Below are positions 45,805 through 57,943 of a stretch of 64,000 nt of DNA, in pieces. Source of the stretch: Phascolomyces articulosus (lineage: Eukaryota > Mucoromycota > Mucoromycetes > Mucorales > Lichtheimiaceae); contig JAIXMP010000011.1 in NCBI GenBank assembly GCA_025677815.1, positions 558,001 to 622,000 on the forward strand, given 5' to 3'. Position numbers and translations under genes: made by a program. How positions within the stretch are numbered: position 1 is the stretch's first letter; each line of letters begins with the position of its first letter. The notes under the pieces were generated by a model. It was not told the origin of the DNA and did no database searches. It worked only from the letters and a program-made list of their open reading frames with translations.

Positions 45805-47754
45805 ATGCTCGAAGCATTAATTGCGTGGGGTATCAAATTCGGGGTGACTGATGTTTTACATAACAAGGATATTCTCAAAAAATTGATAGAAGGTGCTGTA
45901 GGCGCTTTGAAACAAAGAAGACAAGATCTCATAAACGTTGGTGTTGACTGTGAAGAATTTATCCGAGAATGTGAAAATTTTTTGGTTATCCTTCCTGAAC
46001 AACTTACCATACCAGAAAATACAGCAAGACATATTCATGAAAACAAAACACGTAAAATGGTGATGAATGAAAATCATACTTCAGTCGTTGGTGCAACAAC
46101 CAGTACAGATACTGATGGTAATAGCCACCTTCCATCAACAAATCAAGAGCAGCAACATGACAATAACAGCACGAAAGGCAAAGATAATACAAAAAACCAT
46201 CAGGAGGATGATAATCAAGGAAATAGTACCACCACAGCAACTACCAGCGTATCATCAGAAACCAAAGATACAGAAGAGGATAAAAAAGAAGACAACGATG
46301 AAAACAATAGGGATGGTGAAAAGAAGGACAACAAAACAGAAGAGCAAGATCAGCCCAAAATCGATAGCAAAAAAATTATAAAGAATGTTATTGACAAGGT
46401 GAAAAATGCAGAAAAGGCAGCAATGGATTTTTTGGATGATGATAAAAGTACGAGATCCATCTTTGATTACATGAAGTGGATGACTTATAAACGTCCGATG
46501 CGTGCCAGAGAGCTCCGTGAATACTTTATCACTGAAGCGGATGCCATCCGCAAGGAAATCGACGACCTCTACTTGCACTACACGATTCATGATAAGGCGG
46601 TCAAGATTTCAGTCGACCGGTTACGTGAAGATATGACAAAGGACTGCTATTGGTTTTGGGTGACATACATGGGCAAGAATAATATGACTGGCACTTGGGA
46701 TGAATTTATCGGATCTTATGAGCTATTATATGGACAAATCGAGTCAACAAGAACAAAACAGCACCTACGACAATTAGTTTGTAACCGAACAGGAGAAGTA
46801 TCCGTTTTTCGTCTCATTACAGCAATCCGAATCCATAATGGTTTCCCGTTCTCCAGAGATATTTCGACCATGAGTGGTAATTTACTCAGTACCATTCCCG
46901 TGACCGAGGATATATCTGAAGAAAAACGTATGAAGTTGACGGAAATGACGATGCAATTGGTCAAGGATTTTTCTAGCGAGGAAATGCGTACCCATCTTTC
47001 CAATATCTACGGCTGGTTTAATTGTGTGAATAAAAGCAATAAACAAGAAGTCCAAAAGCGAGGAGATGAGTGGGGCAAAAAGATGAAAGCAATGAAAGAT
47101 AAGAAATTTGGAACAAAAAAGGAAAACACTTCAACAGAAAAAATTGAATTATCTGAAGAAGAGGAGGAACACATCGACAATATTGATAAAGCACGACGGA
47201 CTGTATATTTTTTTTATGAACGGTTCATGGTGATGTGGCGCGTTGGCGAGGTAAGATGGATAACAATAATGTGATATTTATTACATTTCTATATATCTAA
47301 TAATATGCTTTTTTACAAGGTATCCCGTGATACTTTGCAAAATGTAGATTTCCCTGGGAAGTATCGTATCAAGGATTTTATTACCCTTGTCCGTGCATTA
47401 GATCATGCAAATTATTACACTGTCATGGAGAAGGGAAAGAATGATAAAATTAAAGAATATACACCAGAGATTTACGAATTTTTGGAAGAATACCTAGAGT
47501 TACTTGAACAACAATCTGAAGAAAACAAAAAGTTCAAAGAAAAGCGCAAGGAACTCAGAGTGAAACGTCATGAAAAACGTGCAGAAGAGAAGAGACTCGA
47601 GGAAAAAGAAGAAAAACAGAAACAGCAAAAGCAAATTGAAAAAGAAGATCCAAGTTCTAGCAGCAATGACGGTAGCCCTTCCAATATAGATGAAGAGGTT
47701 TCAAGAACCGGTATATCTGTTGGTGATCAAAATGCAGGAAATTCTAGCCAATAA
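45805..47754 (+). CDS. unrecognised helical protein, family member C (626 aa)
   Basis: Third paralogue of the unrecognised family. Exon 1 is 45805-47250 and exon 2 is 47320-47754. The ATG at 45805 was preferred over an in-frame ATG at 45604 because member D begins at the matching residue and the upstream extension falls in the leader. The N-terminal hydrophobic helix (LEALIAWGIKFGVTDVL) is followed by LIEGAVGALKQRRQDL and FIRECENFLVILPEQL. A very long Asn/Thr/Asp/Glu/Lys linker (about 75-195) precedes the second helical block (ARELREYFITEADAIRKEID). Then come YWFWVTYMGKN, EVSVFRLITAIRIHNGFPF and the C-terminal helices with FFYERFMVMWRVGEVSRD and NVDFPGKYRIKDF. The tail is a highly charged helix (Glu/Lys/Arg, about 530-590), probably coiled coil. 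The intron splits the strongly conserved VGE/VSRD junction, an intron absent from A and B. Confidence 0.83.
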
Positions 47755-50000
47755 TAAGGAACTATATTTACCAATGTAACATATAAACCTGCATACTATA
47801 AGTATTATTTTTATTTTATACTTCAATCTATTACTTTTTTGTTATATATGATGTTGTCGTTCTCTCTCCTTCTTTCGTTAACAGAGAAACTCGATATATA
47901 TATATCAATAACTGTATGCTCATGAAAAAAGCGATTCAATAAATTATTCAATAAACGCATTTGAAAAAAGAAATTGATGAATTATGCTGTACTTGAAAAA
48001 AAAAAGAGCAGGTGTTATACATGCTCGAAAATGTAGTCGTGTTGATTGTATTATTGTGTTATTTTGAGATTCTAAACGATTAGCGTAAGCTTGAGTTTCC
48101 AAAATGTAAAAATACCCATGAGTTGTGTAGATCAGACAATATATTTCATATGCTTTTCATATTGAATCTGTTCTAAATGACTATCTTGTATCGAGTTGAT
48201 TTACGGTTTTCATTCATGGTAAAATTGTACCGAGAAAGTTTGTAGAGATAGTTGTTATGGTAATAGAATGTAGTAGTAGAGTGTATGACTAGGTGAAAAG
48301 CATTGGACGATAGCTATGAATCAACAATAGAAGGATGCAGTTTTGAGTCTGATTGCAAATAGTAGCCTTGGTAGCTGTTTCAATCGTATTAGGTGTCCTA
48401 GCTGCTTTTTTAGGTTATTCCCGGTTTTTGCCTTGCCATCCATCCTTTGATTACTAGTAACTTTTCGATATTTTTGTCTTCCAAATCAAATTTGGGAGAT
48501 TCATGATTCTTCATGATTAGCTGGTTGCTTCAGTAAGATAATAAAGCCACGCACGCCAACAAATGGAGAGAATAGATTTGATTTTTTACAATAAATATTT
48601 ATTGGATAAACATTGTCACCACGCTATCATCCTCCATGCGTGCGTATCTGTTAATAAGAATTTTTTTTTAAAAAAACAGAGGTAGTATCAATCATTATCA
48701 CCATCCTCCATATCAATATCCTTCTTGCACATATATTGCTGTTGATGCAAAATGATTCTATTATACTTTTGAACAATTACTACTTAAAAAAGCAATACGT
48801 AAAATCAAAGTAATGAACTATTATTATATAATTCTCATTTACGCCATCAACACTTAGTTTTTTTTTGAAAAAAGGTTTTTCTTATTAACCATCACCACCA
48901 TATTAAATATTGAGAGTTTATTATCTTTATCGATTGATTTATATATAGAAATTTAGTACTAAACTTCAAAATAAGCCGCATTTATTCAGGACAAGTAATC
49001 ACACAGGCTCATCACAAGAGAAAAAAACAAGCTGCAACTAAATGGTGTTAGCAATAACAATCTCTTCCCATTATCCTGGTTACCATCTTTTGAAGATGGT
49101 TGATTCAGTTCTTTTGACCCTTCTGCCTGATATAATGAGCTGATAACGTATCATTTTTAAATTCCACTGTGTAAACAAATAAAATTGTCAGTGCTTCCCA
49201 AAGTGCGGCGCATGTTTACAAAACAGGCAGATGTCGACCTAATTCATAATAATGATGCAGTGCTTATATTTCTTTTCAACTAATAATAAGAATACTATCA
49301 CTCATACATGCTATATATAATTCTGTTATAATTTAAATGTTGCGTAATATATTTCAATAGTAGTATTGTTTACCAATTGATTGAAAAGATATAATGCCAG
49401 GATTACATAGCTCACTATAATATGTTGTTGTTATTTACTAGAAGCAATAAAAAAAAAACCTTCATATTTTACCTTGTTCAATTACCATTAAAGTAGAAAA
49501 TAGTGTGTTATTACTCCTCCTCTGTAAGCAACATGCAGTGGATACATATGTATTTACGCGCCTATTGCTAAGCCTAATACGAATATCCCTATGTATTATG
49601 CTCTCCTGGCTCTTCTAAATAAACAAGTAGGACTGCGTATTTTTTTTAAATTGACTATATACTTACACACGGACGGAAAGACATGCTAGTTGCTGTTGTT
49701 ACCATTGCTTTGGTAAAAAAAAAAATATAAGAAGAAAATTGCATATTTGTGTATGCTGGCGCATGTAAATAATGGAACAAATGGAACAAACTTTGTTAAG
49801 CGATACATAAAAAAAAATATTTTACGCGGATAATGGCTAATAAGCATTAAAGAAAAAAAAATATTTAAAGGACACCAAAGTCCATCATTCTCTCTAAGTA
49901 TTCTATTCATCTTTTTTTTAAAGAAAAAACTATCCGCATCATCCAATTTATTCAAACTTTGATTTTATTAATTTCTATTGTTATAATTGCTCCTTTCATC
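47755..50000. other. 2.2-kb AT-rich intergenic region between family members C and D
   Basis: No gene or recognisable element was found on either strand. Runs of A/T and short direct GATTCATGATT-like motifs occur (about 48500-48520). Confidence 0.5.
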
Positions 50001-51829
50001 ATGGTAATTGAATCACTTTTGATCTTGGGTATCAAATTTGGATTTGACCAAGCTCTTCAAAACAAGGGAATTGTTATAAAACTGTTGAAGGAATCGCTTT
50101 CTTTTCTTGAGAAAAGAAGACAAGATTTTATCAATGTTGTTCCTGAAGCAGAGGACTTTATTCGTGAATGTAACCATTTCTTGGAAATTCTTCCTGAGCA
50201 GCTGGTCGTCCCAGAGAAATCATCCAGACGTATGGAGGAAAGCACGACACAGACAGCAATGTGTCATACAATGGATGGGGACAGTTCTACTGATGATAAT
50301 GATCACCAAAATCACGCATCCATAGATCCAGACAAGAAACAACAGCAACAAAAAGAAGAGCGGCCGAAAATCAAAAGCGAAGAAATTATCGGGAGAGTTA
50401 TTGACAAGGTACGAAAGGCAGAAGAAATTACAAGAGACTTTTTGGAAGCGGATAAATGCACCAGGACCAACTATAGTTACTTAAAATGGATATCTGCTGA
50501 ACGTCCCACGCGCGCCAAAGTATTACGTGAATATTTTATCACTGAAACACAAGCCATTCGCAAGAAAACTGAAGATCTTTACTTGTATTACAAGGTGAAC
50601 GATATAGCAGCTAAGATTTCTGTCGATCGCTTACGTGAAGATATGGGAGAAGATTGCTATTGGTTCTGGGTGACCTATATGGGCAAGAATGACATGGTTG
50701 GTGCTTGGGATCAATTCATTGGGTCTTACGAATTACTCTACGGAGTCGTTGAACAGGCAAGAACAAAAAGATATCTTCGACAACTTCTTTGTGATCGAAA
50801 TGGGGATGTATCCGTTTTTCGACTTATCACGGCCATTCGTACCCATGGGGGATTTCCATTTTCCAAGGATATTGTTGCCATGAATAATGGTAGTTTACTC
50901 AGTGCCATTCCGGAAACCGAGGATATTTCTGAAGAAAAACGTATGAAGTTGACAAAATGACGATGCAATTGGTCAAGGATTTTGCCTCTGAAGAGATGCG
51001 TATCCATCTTGGTAATATTTATGGATGGTTTAATGGTGTTTCCAAAAACAATGAAAAAGAAGCAAACGAGCGAGGTGATTATTGGGGAGAATTGGTAAAG
51101 GAGATGCGCAAGAAGAAGTTTGGATCAAAAAAGCCTCTCACAGAGAAAGAAAAGAAGATTGAATCGAAGTTGACTGACGAATTGATGAAACAAGTGGATG
51201 ACGTTGACAAAGCCCGACGTACCGTTAATTTTTTCTATGAAAGATTTATGGTGATGTGGAGAGTTGGCGAGGTAAGATGAATATATATTAATACAACTCG
51301 TTTTTTTTTTACATCTCTATGATATTAATACCTAATATACATTTTTTTTTACAAGGTATCTCGCGATACTTTAAACAACGTGGATTTCCCAGGAAAGGGG
51401 AGAATCAGTGATTTTCTTTTCTATGTCCGTGCATTAGATCATGCCAATTACTATATTGTGATGGGAAAAGGGAAGAAGGATGAAAACAGAGAATACACGC
51501 CAGAGGTTTACGAATTTATGGAAGAGTATTTGGAAATTCTTGAACAACAATCTGAAGAAAACAAGAGACTCAAACTGAAGCGCAAGGAGCTCAGAATGGA
51601 GCGTCGTATAAAACGTGCAGAAAAGAAGAAACAAGACAAAAAAGAAAAAGCGAATGGAAATGGGAGTGGAAACCCTCCTCCGCCTGGATCCATTCCAACA
51701 AAAAATGACCCCAGTTCTTCCAATAGTAGCCATAGTAATAATAACAACAAGCTATCTGATGTAGAAGAAGCTGTGAATACCACGAATATTTTTGATAACA
51801 CCCAAAGAATGGAAAATAACAGCCAATAA
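50001..51829 (+). pseudogene. unrecognised helical protein, family member D, with a 1-nt frameshift
   Basis: Fourth paralogue and sister of C. Exon 1 is 50001-51271 and exon 2 is 51356-51829; the intron is at the same VGE/VSRD junction as in C. The N-terminus (VIESLLILGIKFGFDQALQN) and the block FINVVPEAEDFIRECNHFLE match the family. The linker is shorter than in C (about 85-120). FW and EF-like segments are intact (YWFWVTYMGKND, DVSVFRLITAIRTHGGFPF). Relative to C, one base is missing in the A-run near 50953-50957, giving a TGA at 50958-50960 after 320 codons. The rest of the gene, including the intron and tail, is open and well conserved in the shifted frame. Either a very recent inactivation or a base-calling error explains this. 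The truncated product would keep the helical bundle and EF-like part and lose the C-terminal block. Confidence 0.75.
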
Positions 51830-52022
51830 TGCTGAAGAAGAAGTACCTTTACTACTACTATGCTTTAGTGTGAAGTTTATTATTACTATTATCTTATAAA
51901 TATATTTATCTATTATTATATATCCATCCATTATACATTTTTTTTTATTACTTGTTATATATTATAACGTTTATGTTCAAAATTCGATCTTTTTCTTCTT
52001 TACAGTGAAATAAAAAAAAAGT

Positions 52023-52097
<75 letters not shown>

Positions 52098-52098
52098 A
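52023..52098. repeat. GTA trinucleotide microsatellite (about 25 copies)
   Basis: About 25 uninterrupted GTA units, followed by imperfect copies to about 52111. It lies 200 nt downstream of family member D, outside any gene. It is a simple sequence repeat, not a spacer array, and its length is probably variable. Confidence 0.95.
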
Positions 52099-52760
52099 CA
52101 GTAGTAGCAGTGGTTTGCAATAAGAAAAAAGAACTGCTTTTGTTATATATTTAGATATAAAGATGATAAGGTAAATTATGCCCAGCATCACATTAATTTA
52201 TGGGTTAGTTAGGATTCCATTCAATATCAACATGTTAAAGAAATAATTACTCATTTTAGCAACCATGGGAATTTATGGTAACTCTTGACCCAAAGAGAAT
52301 TGCAGCACTTTGTTGTTGCAAACACGTGGATCCTCTTCCAAGCATTTATATTATTAGAATAACATGCAACAATCAAGTGACAGAAAATTTAAATAGCAAG
52401 TTACATCAACTATGAAATTTTTTTTTTCGTTGCAGCATATTCATATAAACAAAAGGAATAATCAGGCACAATTTCTCATAAGTAAAATAAACGTCGGGTA
52501 TAAGTAAATCATTTATACCCGAACATTAATAGCCAATTGGATAAATTCTAAAGATGTATTAGGTAAACGTAAAAGCAAATTGTGGGGTTATGGCAGTGTC
52601 GGAGCCATCTTTTTTTTTTTTTTTTTGGCAGAAGTCGTCTTGTTGACTTATAGGGTCGCTCTCTCGCACATACCATCCAACATATATAGCTAACCACGTG
52701 AAATAAGAATGATGATGATAATTGAAAGATAAAAAATAAAATAACCAACCAGTTAAATAG

Positions 52761-52762
<2 letters not shown>

Positions 52763-52797
<35 letters not shown>
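52763..52797. repeat. AT dinucleotide microsatellite
   Basis: About 17 alternating AT units in the intergenic region upstream of the ABCD transporter gene. Confidence 0.9.
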
Positions 52798-52801
<4 letters not shown>

Positions 52802-53061
52802 TAAGAAGTTGTTTGGGGTTATTGAATTGAAGAACTATTATTATTAATTAAGAAGACCTACCATGTTTAACAATTTTTTTTTCTTTTTAAGATTTTTAAG
52901 CATAATTGCGTTTGTCGGAGCCAAGTTATTAGAAGGAGACAAAAAAGAACCTTTTCCGCTCTCTTTCTCTCCCTCTCTCTCTTCATTATTAGTTCCTCTT
53001 TTTTGTTCTTGTTTTATCCTATTTCTGCTTATTAAATATATTATCTATTACATATAAAGCT

Positions 53062-56000
53062 ATGGCTCATGCATTATCTGTTTTAACAAAAAAGCGATCC
53101 GTCAGTGTGCTCGTCATTACACTTATCTATGCTTTGTATAAAGCAAAAACTCATTTTCAAAGCCAGGCTACTTCCAATGGCAATGGTAGTGGAGCTCAAG
53201 CCAGTGGTTCCAATAGTAGTGGAGCTCGTTCCACGGGTGCCAACGGAAAACGTAAGAAAGGCAAAGTAGGTGTCAATGCCACATTCTTTAAACAAATGCG
53301 CGATTTGTTACCTATTTGTATTCCAGGTATGAAATAAAAAGAGACATAGTATTTGTGTAGAGGTCGATTGACATGACGTAAAAAGAATCGAAAATTGACC
53401 ATTATGAGAAATTTAGGTCTTTTTACAAAGGAAGCTGGATTACTTGGTGCACTTGCCACAGTATTGATTGCACGAACATGGTTGGATATTTGGTATGTAT
53501 GAGGAAAAAGGGCAATGAACTGACAACAGTGAACAGACCTCTGTTTTTTTTTCAAAATATAATAACGATAATAATCAATTCCTATATCTAATCAATTGTT
53601 TTCTTAAAAAAATACGAATAGGTTCTCTGCATTCAATGGGTAAGAAAAAAAAAAGAATTATGCAGGAGTATAATGCAAACAAACAGGCAAATCAAAGAGA
53701 AGGAGGTGGTTGTTATTTTTCTTGGATTTGGAAACTAAACAAAAAAAAATGATGGATATGGAATGCATATAGTTCGGTTGTCAAGGCTATTGTATCGCGT
53801 AATAGAGAACAATTTATCGCCAAGGCAATTGTTGAATTTGGTTTCATGATGGTAAGGATTCTATTTTTATTGGGAGACAGGAAAAAGATATGTTTCCTAC
53901 AAGATGAACCTTATTTTTGTTTTTTGAAGTACCATATATTCACAATCTATCTATTTCATAATTATATTTAGTGGCCTATGAGTATTGTGAACAATTCACT
54001 TAAATTAACTATCAGTGCCTTGGCATTGTGTTTCCGTGAACGTTTGACAAAGGTTTGTTATATTCAATATGAAACCTGAGAGAAATTGAATCCGGAAAAA
54101 ATCATTTATAATCATTATAAAAATGAAACATATTAATCCATTCTTTTTATCCCCCTCCACTCCCCTAATACTTGCATATCTAGTTTGCTCATAACCAATA
54201 TTTGGATGGCATTACATTCTACAAGATTTCTAATCTGGATAATCGATTGCAAAATGCAGATCAATTATTGACTCAAGATATTGATAAATTTTCCGAAAAC
54301 TTATCTCATTTGTATTCAGATATTGCTAAACCCATTGTAGACATTTTCTTGTTTGCTTACAAGTTGGGTGAAGCCATGTAAGTCTAACCTAGGAACAAGG
54401 AGATGAGGATATCATAGATTGAGAGAAAAGGAAGAAAGATCGCTCAGCATGCTAATATCTTGACTTTATAGTGGTAATGAAGCACCCTTCTTTATGATTT
54501 CATACTTTGTTCTTTCAGGTGTCATTCTTCGTGCCTTCTCACCTCCATTCGGTCGATGTATGTATAGATTTTGTATGAATACGATGAGGGGAAAGATGAT
54601 TAGAAGGAAATTGAAAACTGATGCATTGGATATATTTTAGACACGGCTGTGGAACAAAAACTCGAGGGTGATTTCCGTTTCACTCATGTAAGATTTTCTT
54701 GGCAAAAAGATATACAAACGTATCATTATTAGAGAGAATGATTATTTTTTTATTCATTTGAAACTGTATCTATTATATATTTATATATAGTCACGTATCA
54801 TCACACACTCTGAGGAAATTGCATTCTATGGTGGTGGCGAACGTGAAAAGGAAGTTGTTAACAATACATTTGAAAAGGTAAGGAAGGATGGATGGATGGT
54901 TGGATACGATTACTTTTGGACGACTATGTGATTCTTATCACATGATATTTTTTAATTAGATTTGCAATCATGTACGTAAAGTCTATACCCTACGTTTCTT
55001 GAATGGTATCTTTGATTCTGTTCTTGTCAAATATTGTGCCACCATGACAGCTTATTAGTAAGTTATTTTTTTTCGATTTGATTTGATTACAAAAAAAAAA
55101 AGGGTTCTTTTGCCATTTTTTTTTTGCTATATGGTTAAACGTTTTCATTCAAAATTTTTATCATGTAGTTTACTTGCTCGACCTGTATTTGATCCTCGAT
55201 ATGGTATGTTTCTGGGTGGAAGGTCACATTGGTATTGCTATTGATGCAATCATGATGATGTAATTTTTTTTGTCTGACAAACAAAAAAACTCATAATCCA
55301 ATGACATTCTTCTTTTTTTAAAAAATAGCAACAAGCAGCATGGGAAGCATGAGTGATGATCCAACTAAATTAATGGAAGATTATTCCAGAAATTGTAAGT
55401 TTTCTTTTGGAACAAGAAACAGAATGAAGGAGGGGTGGGATGGTGAAATTATATAAAGTTATGAATTGAATGGCTAATTTTATTGTTTTCTAGCGAGTTA
55501 CTTGATCAACTTGTCTCAAGCTGTTGGACGATTAATCTTGACAGGTCGTGATTTGACACGATTCGCTGGCTATACTGTAAGTTTAACCAGTTCATTACCT
55601 TCTATAGTGTTCTATTTTGACATTAACTCAATTCTATTGTATTTCCTTATATAGTCTCGAGTAGCCGAATTATTTGAGGTCTTGCGTGATGTTGGCAAGG
55701 GCAAATATAGCCGTACCATGGTATCCACTGATAATGAATCGACACAAAACAAGGGTAAGAGAAGACAATGACAAATTCGAAATAACAATTATATATTGAA
55801 TATAAATGAACCGCTTGTTTTTGAATATATATAGTGATGGATCCAAAGGATATGAAGGGTAAGGTGATTATTAAGGATGGTGTCATTGTATTTGACAATG
55901 TTCCTATTGTAACACCTAACAGCGATGTTTTGGTAAGTAGTTTTTTTTTTTTTTGGAAATAAAGGTGATGAGATGAGAAATACCTCATGATAAAGATGCG

Positions 56001-57133
56001 AATTATGTACCTAACGTTTTTATTATTTATAGCTCAAGGATTTGTCATTCAAGGTGAGCATTGGTATGAATTGTCTTATTTCTGGCCCTAATGGTTGCGG
56101 TAAAAGTTCATTGTTCCGTATTCTTGGTGATTTATGGCCATTGTTTGGTAAGTCCTGACTTTCTTGGTATATTTATGCGTGTAACCGATAAATGAAAAGG
56201 CTTTTAACGATAAACATAATAATAATAAAAAATATAGGTGGAACTGTTACCAAACCAGCAGCATCCAAACTTTTCTATGTACCACAAAAACCATACCTTG
56301 CATTGGGAACTTTCCGTGATCAAGTCATTTACCCAGATACACCAGCTCAAGCCAAAGCCCGTGGCTATGATGATGATGAACTTATGAAGTTACTGGATAC
56401 AGTTCATCTTGGCTATCTTGTGGAACGTGAAGGTGGCTGGGATGCTATTCAAGATTGGGCTGATGTGTAAGATTTTTATTTTTGGATATTAAGTTTAGAT
56501 GCATTGTTTACTAACAAAACATAATAAATATAGGCTTTCTGGTGGTGAGAAGCAACGTGTCGCAATGGCTCGTTTGTTCTACCATCGTCCCCAATTTGTA
56601 AGTATATTATTCTATGATCTTTTTCTTTTCTTTTTTATGGACATCATCATAATAATTGATATCTATTTATTTATTTAGGCTATTTTGGATGAATGTACAA
56701 GTGCTGTGAGTGTAGATATTGAAGCTATCATGTATGAACATGCTCGCAAAGTAGGCATTACCCTCTTTACTGTATCTCATAGGTAAGATATCAATGTATA
56801 ATAAATGAGTATATGTGTGAGTAAAAATCTAATTATAATTTTGATAATAGAACCTCTTTGGTGCGCCACCATGAATACTTATTGAGATTCGATGGCGAAG
56901 GCCATTATGAGTTCCGAGAGTAAGTTCCGCTTTCTTTCTTTCTCTCCCCCCAAAAAATCTTCTAATCGATTTTTTTTTATTTAATTAATGCAATTTAACC
57001 ATCAATCAAACTAATAATAATTGATCCCATTTTTTATATATGAAAAATAAATAGACTGGACCCTGAAGATATTGCAACACCTTTTGGCTTTGGTCATGGC
57101 AAGACTCAATCCTCATCCAAGTTAGATCATTAA
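53062..57133 (+). CDS. peroxisomal ABCD-type (ALD/PXA) half-transporter
   Basis: Half-size ABC transporter predicted to import long-chain fatty acyl groups into peroxisomes as a dimer. Twenty-one coding exons join in phase to 690 aa: 53062-53326, 53417-53492, 53622-53639, 53773-53851, 53972-54052, 54184-54377, 54472-54557, 54641-54687, 54791-54877, 54960-55057, 55169-55203, 55329-55394, 55494-55576, 55655-55754, 55835-55932, 56033-56147, 56238-56466, 56534-56597, 56679-56782, 56851-56919, 57055-57133. The N-terminus has a hydrophobic start and a Gly/Ser/Asn-rich basic linker. The membrane domain holds the ALD hallmarks ([27 protein letters not shown], and the EAA-like SEEIAFYGG). The nucleotide-binding domain has Walker A ([10 protein letters not shown]), the Q loop (VPQKPYL), signature LSGGEKQR, Walker B ([11 protein letters not shown]) and the H-loop His (VSHR). 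All catalytic motifs are intact. Exon 3 is only 18 nt. Confidence 0.94.
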
Positions 57134-57943
57134 AGAAGAAAAATATTTCTTTTTTATATATACTTTTTTTTTTTGTAGTTAGACCTTTTGAACAAATTAT
57201 TATTATTATTATTATAAATTTATAGTTCTATTATAATAATCATATTAGTATACACACACACACACACACACACACACTCACTCACAAGCACCATTTTCAC
57301 ATTTTTATATATAAATATTCCCCCCAAAAAAAGAAACCATCACATAATAACTCTCTCTCTCTTTTTTTTTTCCTTCTCCTTTTTCTTTCCCCTCCCCCCG
57401 AAAAAAATGACACACGTCCAAGCCCTGTTTTGTGTAAAATGTGGGTTTATTCTTGTCATGATTTTCATCTAAAATAATAATAAAAAAAAAGAGAGAGAAA
57501 CTTATCATTCAAGTTATTATTATCCACACCATCATTGTCACTGCTCCAAAAATGTTGATTATCCATTTTTGTATTTCCAAGGAACAATGAGAATACGTGA
57601 ACGATGTTTAATAAAGTAGTGTCTTTTAAAAGTGAGTACAATAAATAAAATCTATTATGAGATTATGAGCATAAATATAAACACACACACTCATTGTTCT
57701 GATCTTATCCATTTATGGTCATCAATGGCCTATTATTAAGAAGAGAGTGAAAAAGAAGAAGCCACGCTTTGTGTATATATATGTTGTTGAAATAAAGAGT
57801 TACCCACTTTTTTTTTTGTTTTTTTAACAGTAACTTTATAAGAAGAAGAGAGATATTCACCTCCCCCAAATAAAACACTCGGGTGCACTGGTTATGCTTC
57901 TTGTTCTCCCCATTCTATATTATTACAACCACCCATCAACATT
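57134..57943. other. intergenic region with a CA repeat
   Basis: Holds a CA dinucleotide tract (about 57252-57278), pyrimidine tracts (57352-57397) and several T-runs. It is the 3' flank of the ABCD gene and promoter side of the F-BAR/RhoGAP gene. No gene was seen. Confidence 0.55.
57252..57278. repeat. CA dinucleotide microsatellite
   Basis: About 13 CA units followed by CTCACTCAC variants, 120 nt downstream of the ABCD transporter stop codon. Confidence 0.9.

Larger units (their letters stand above)
51830..53061. other. 1.2-kb intergenic region with microsatellites
   Basis: Contains the GTA and AT microsatellites listed separately and a T-run (about 52610-52627). No gene was seen. A CT-rich stretch (about 52958-52985) precedes the ABCD transporter start and probably belongs to its promoter. 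Confidence 0.55.

Noticed and set aside
52023..52111. GTA repeat as a CRISPR-like array
   Set aside because: It is a simple trinucleotide repeat with no spacers.
52000..52191. Minus-strand poly-leucine frame
   Set aside because: It is the translation of the GTA microsatellite, not a gene.
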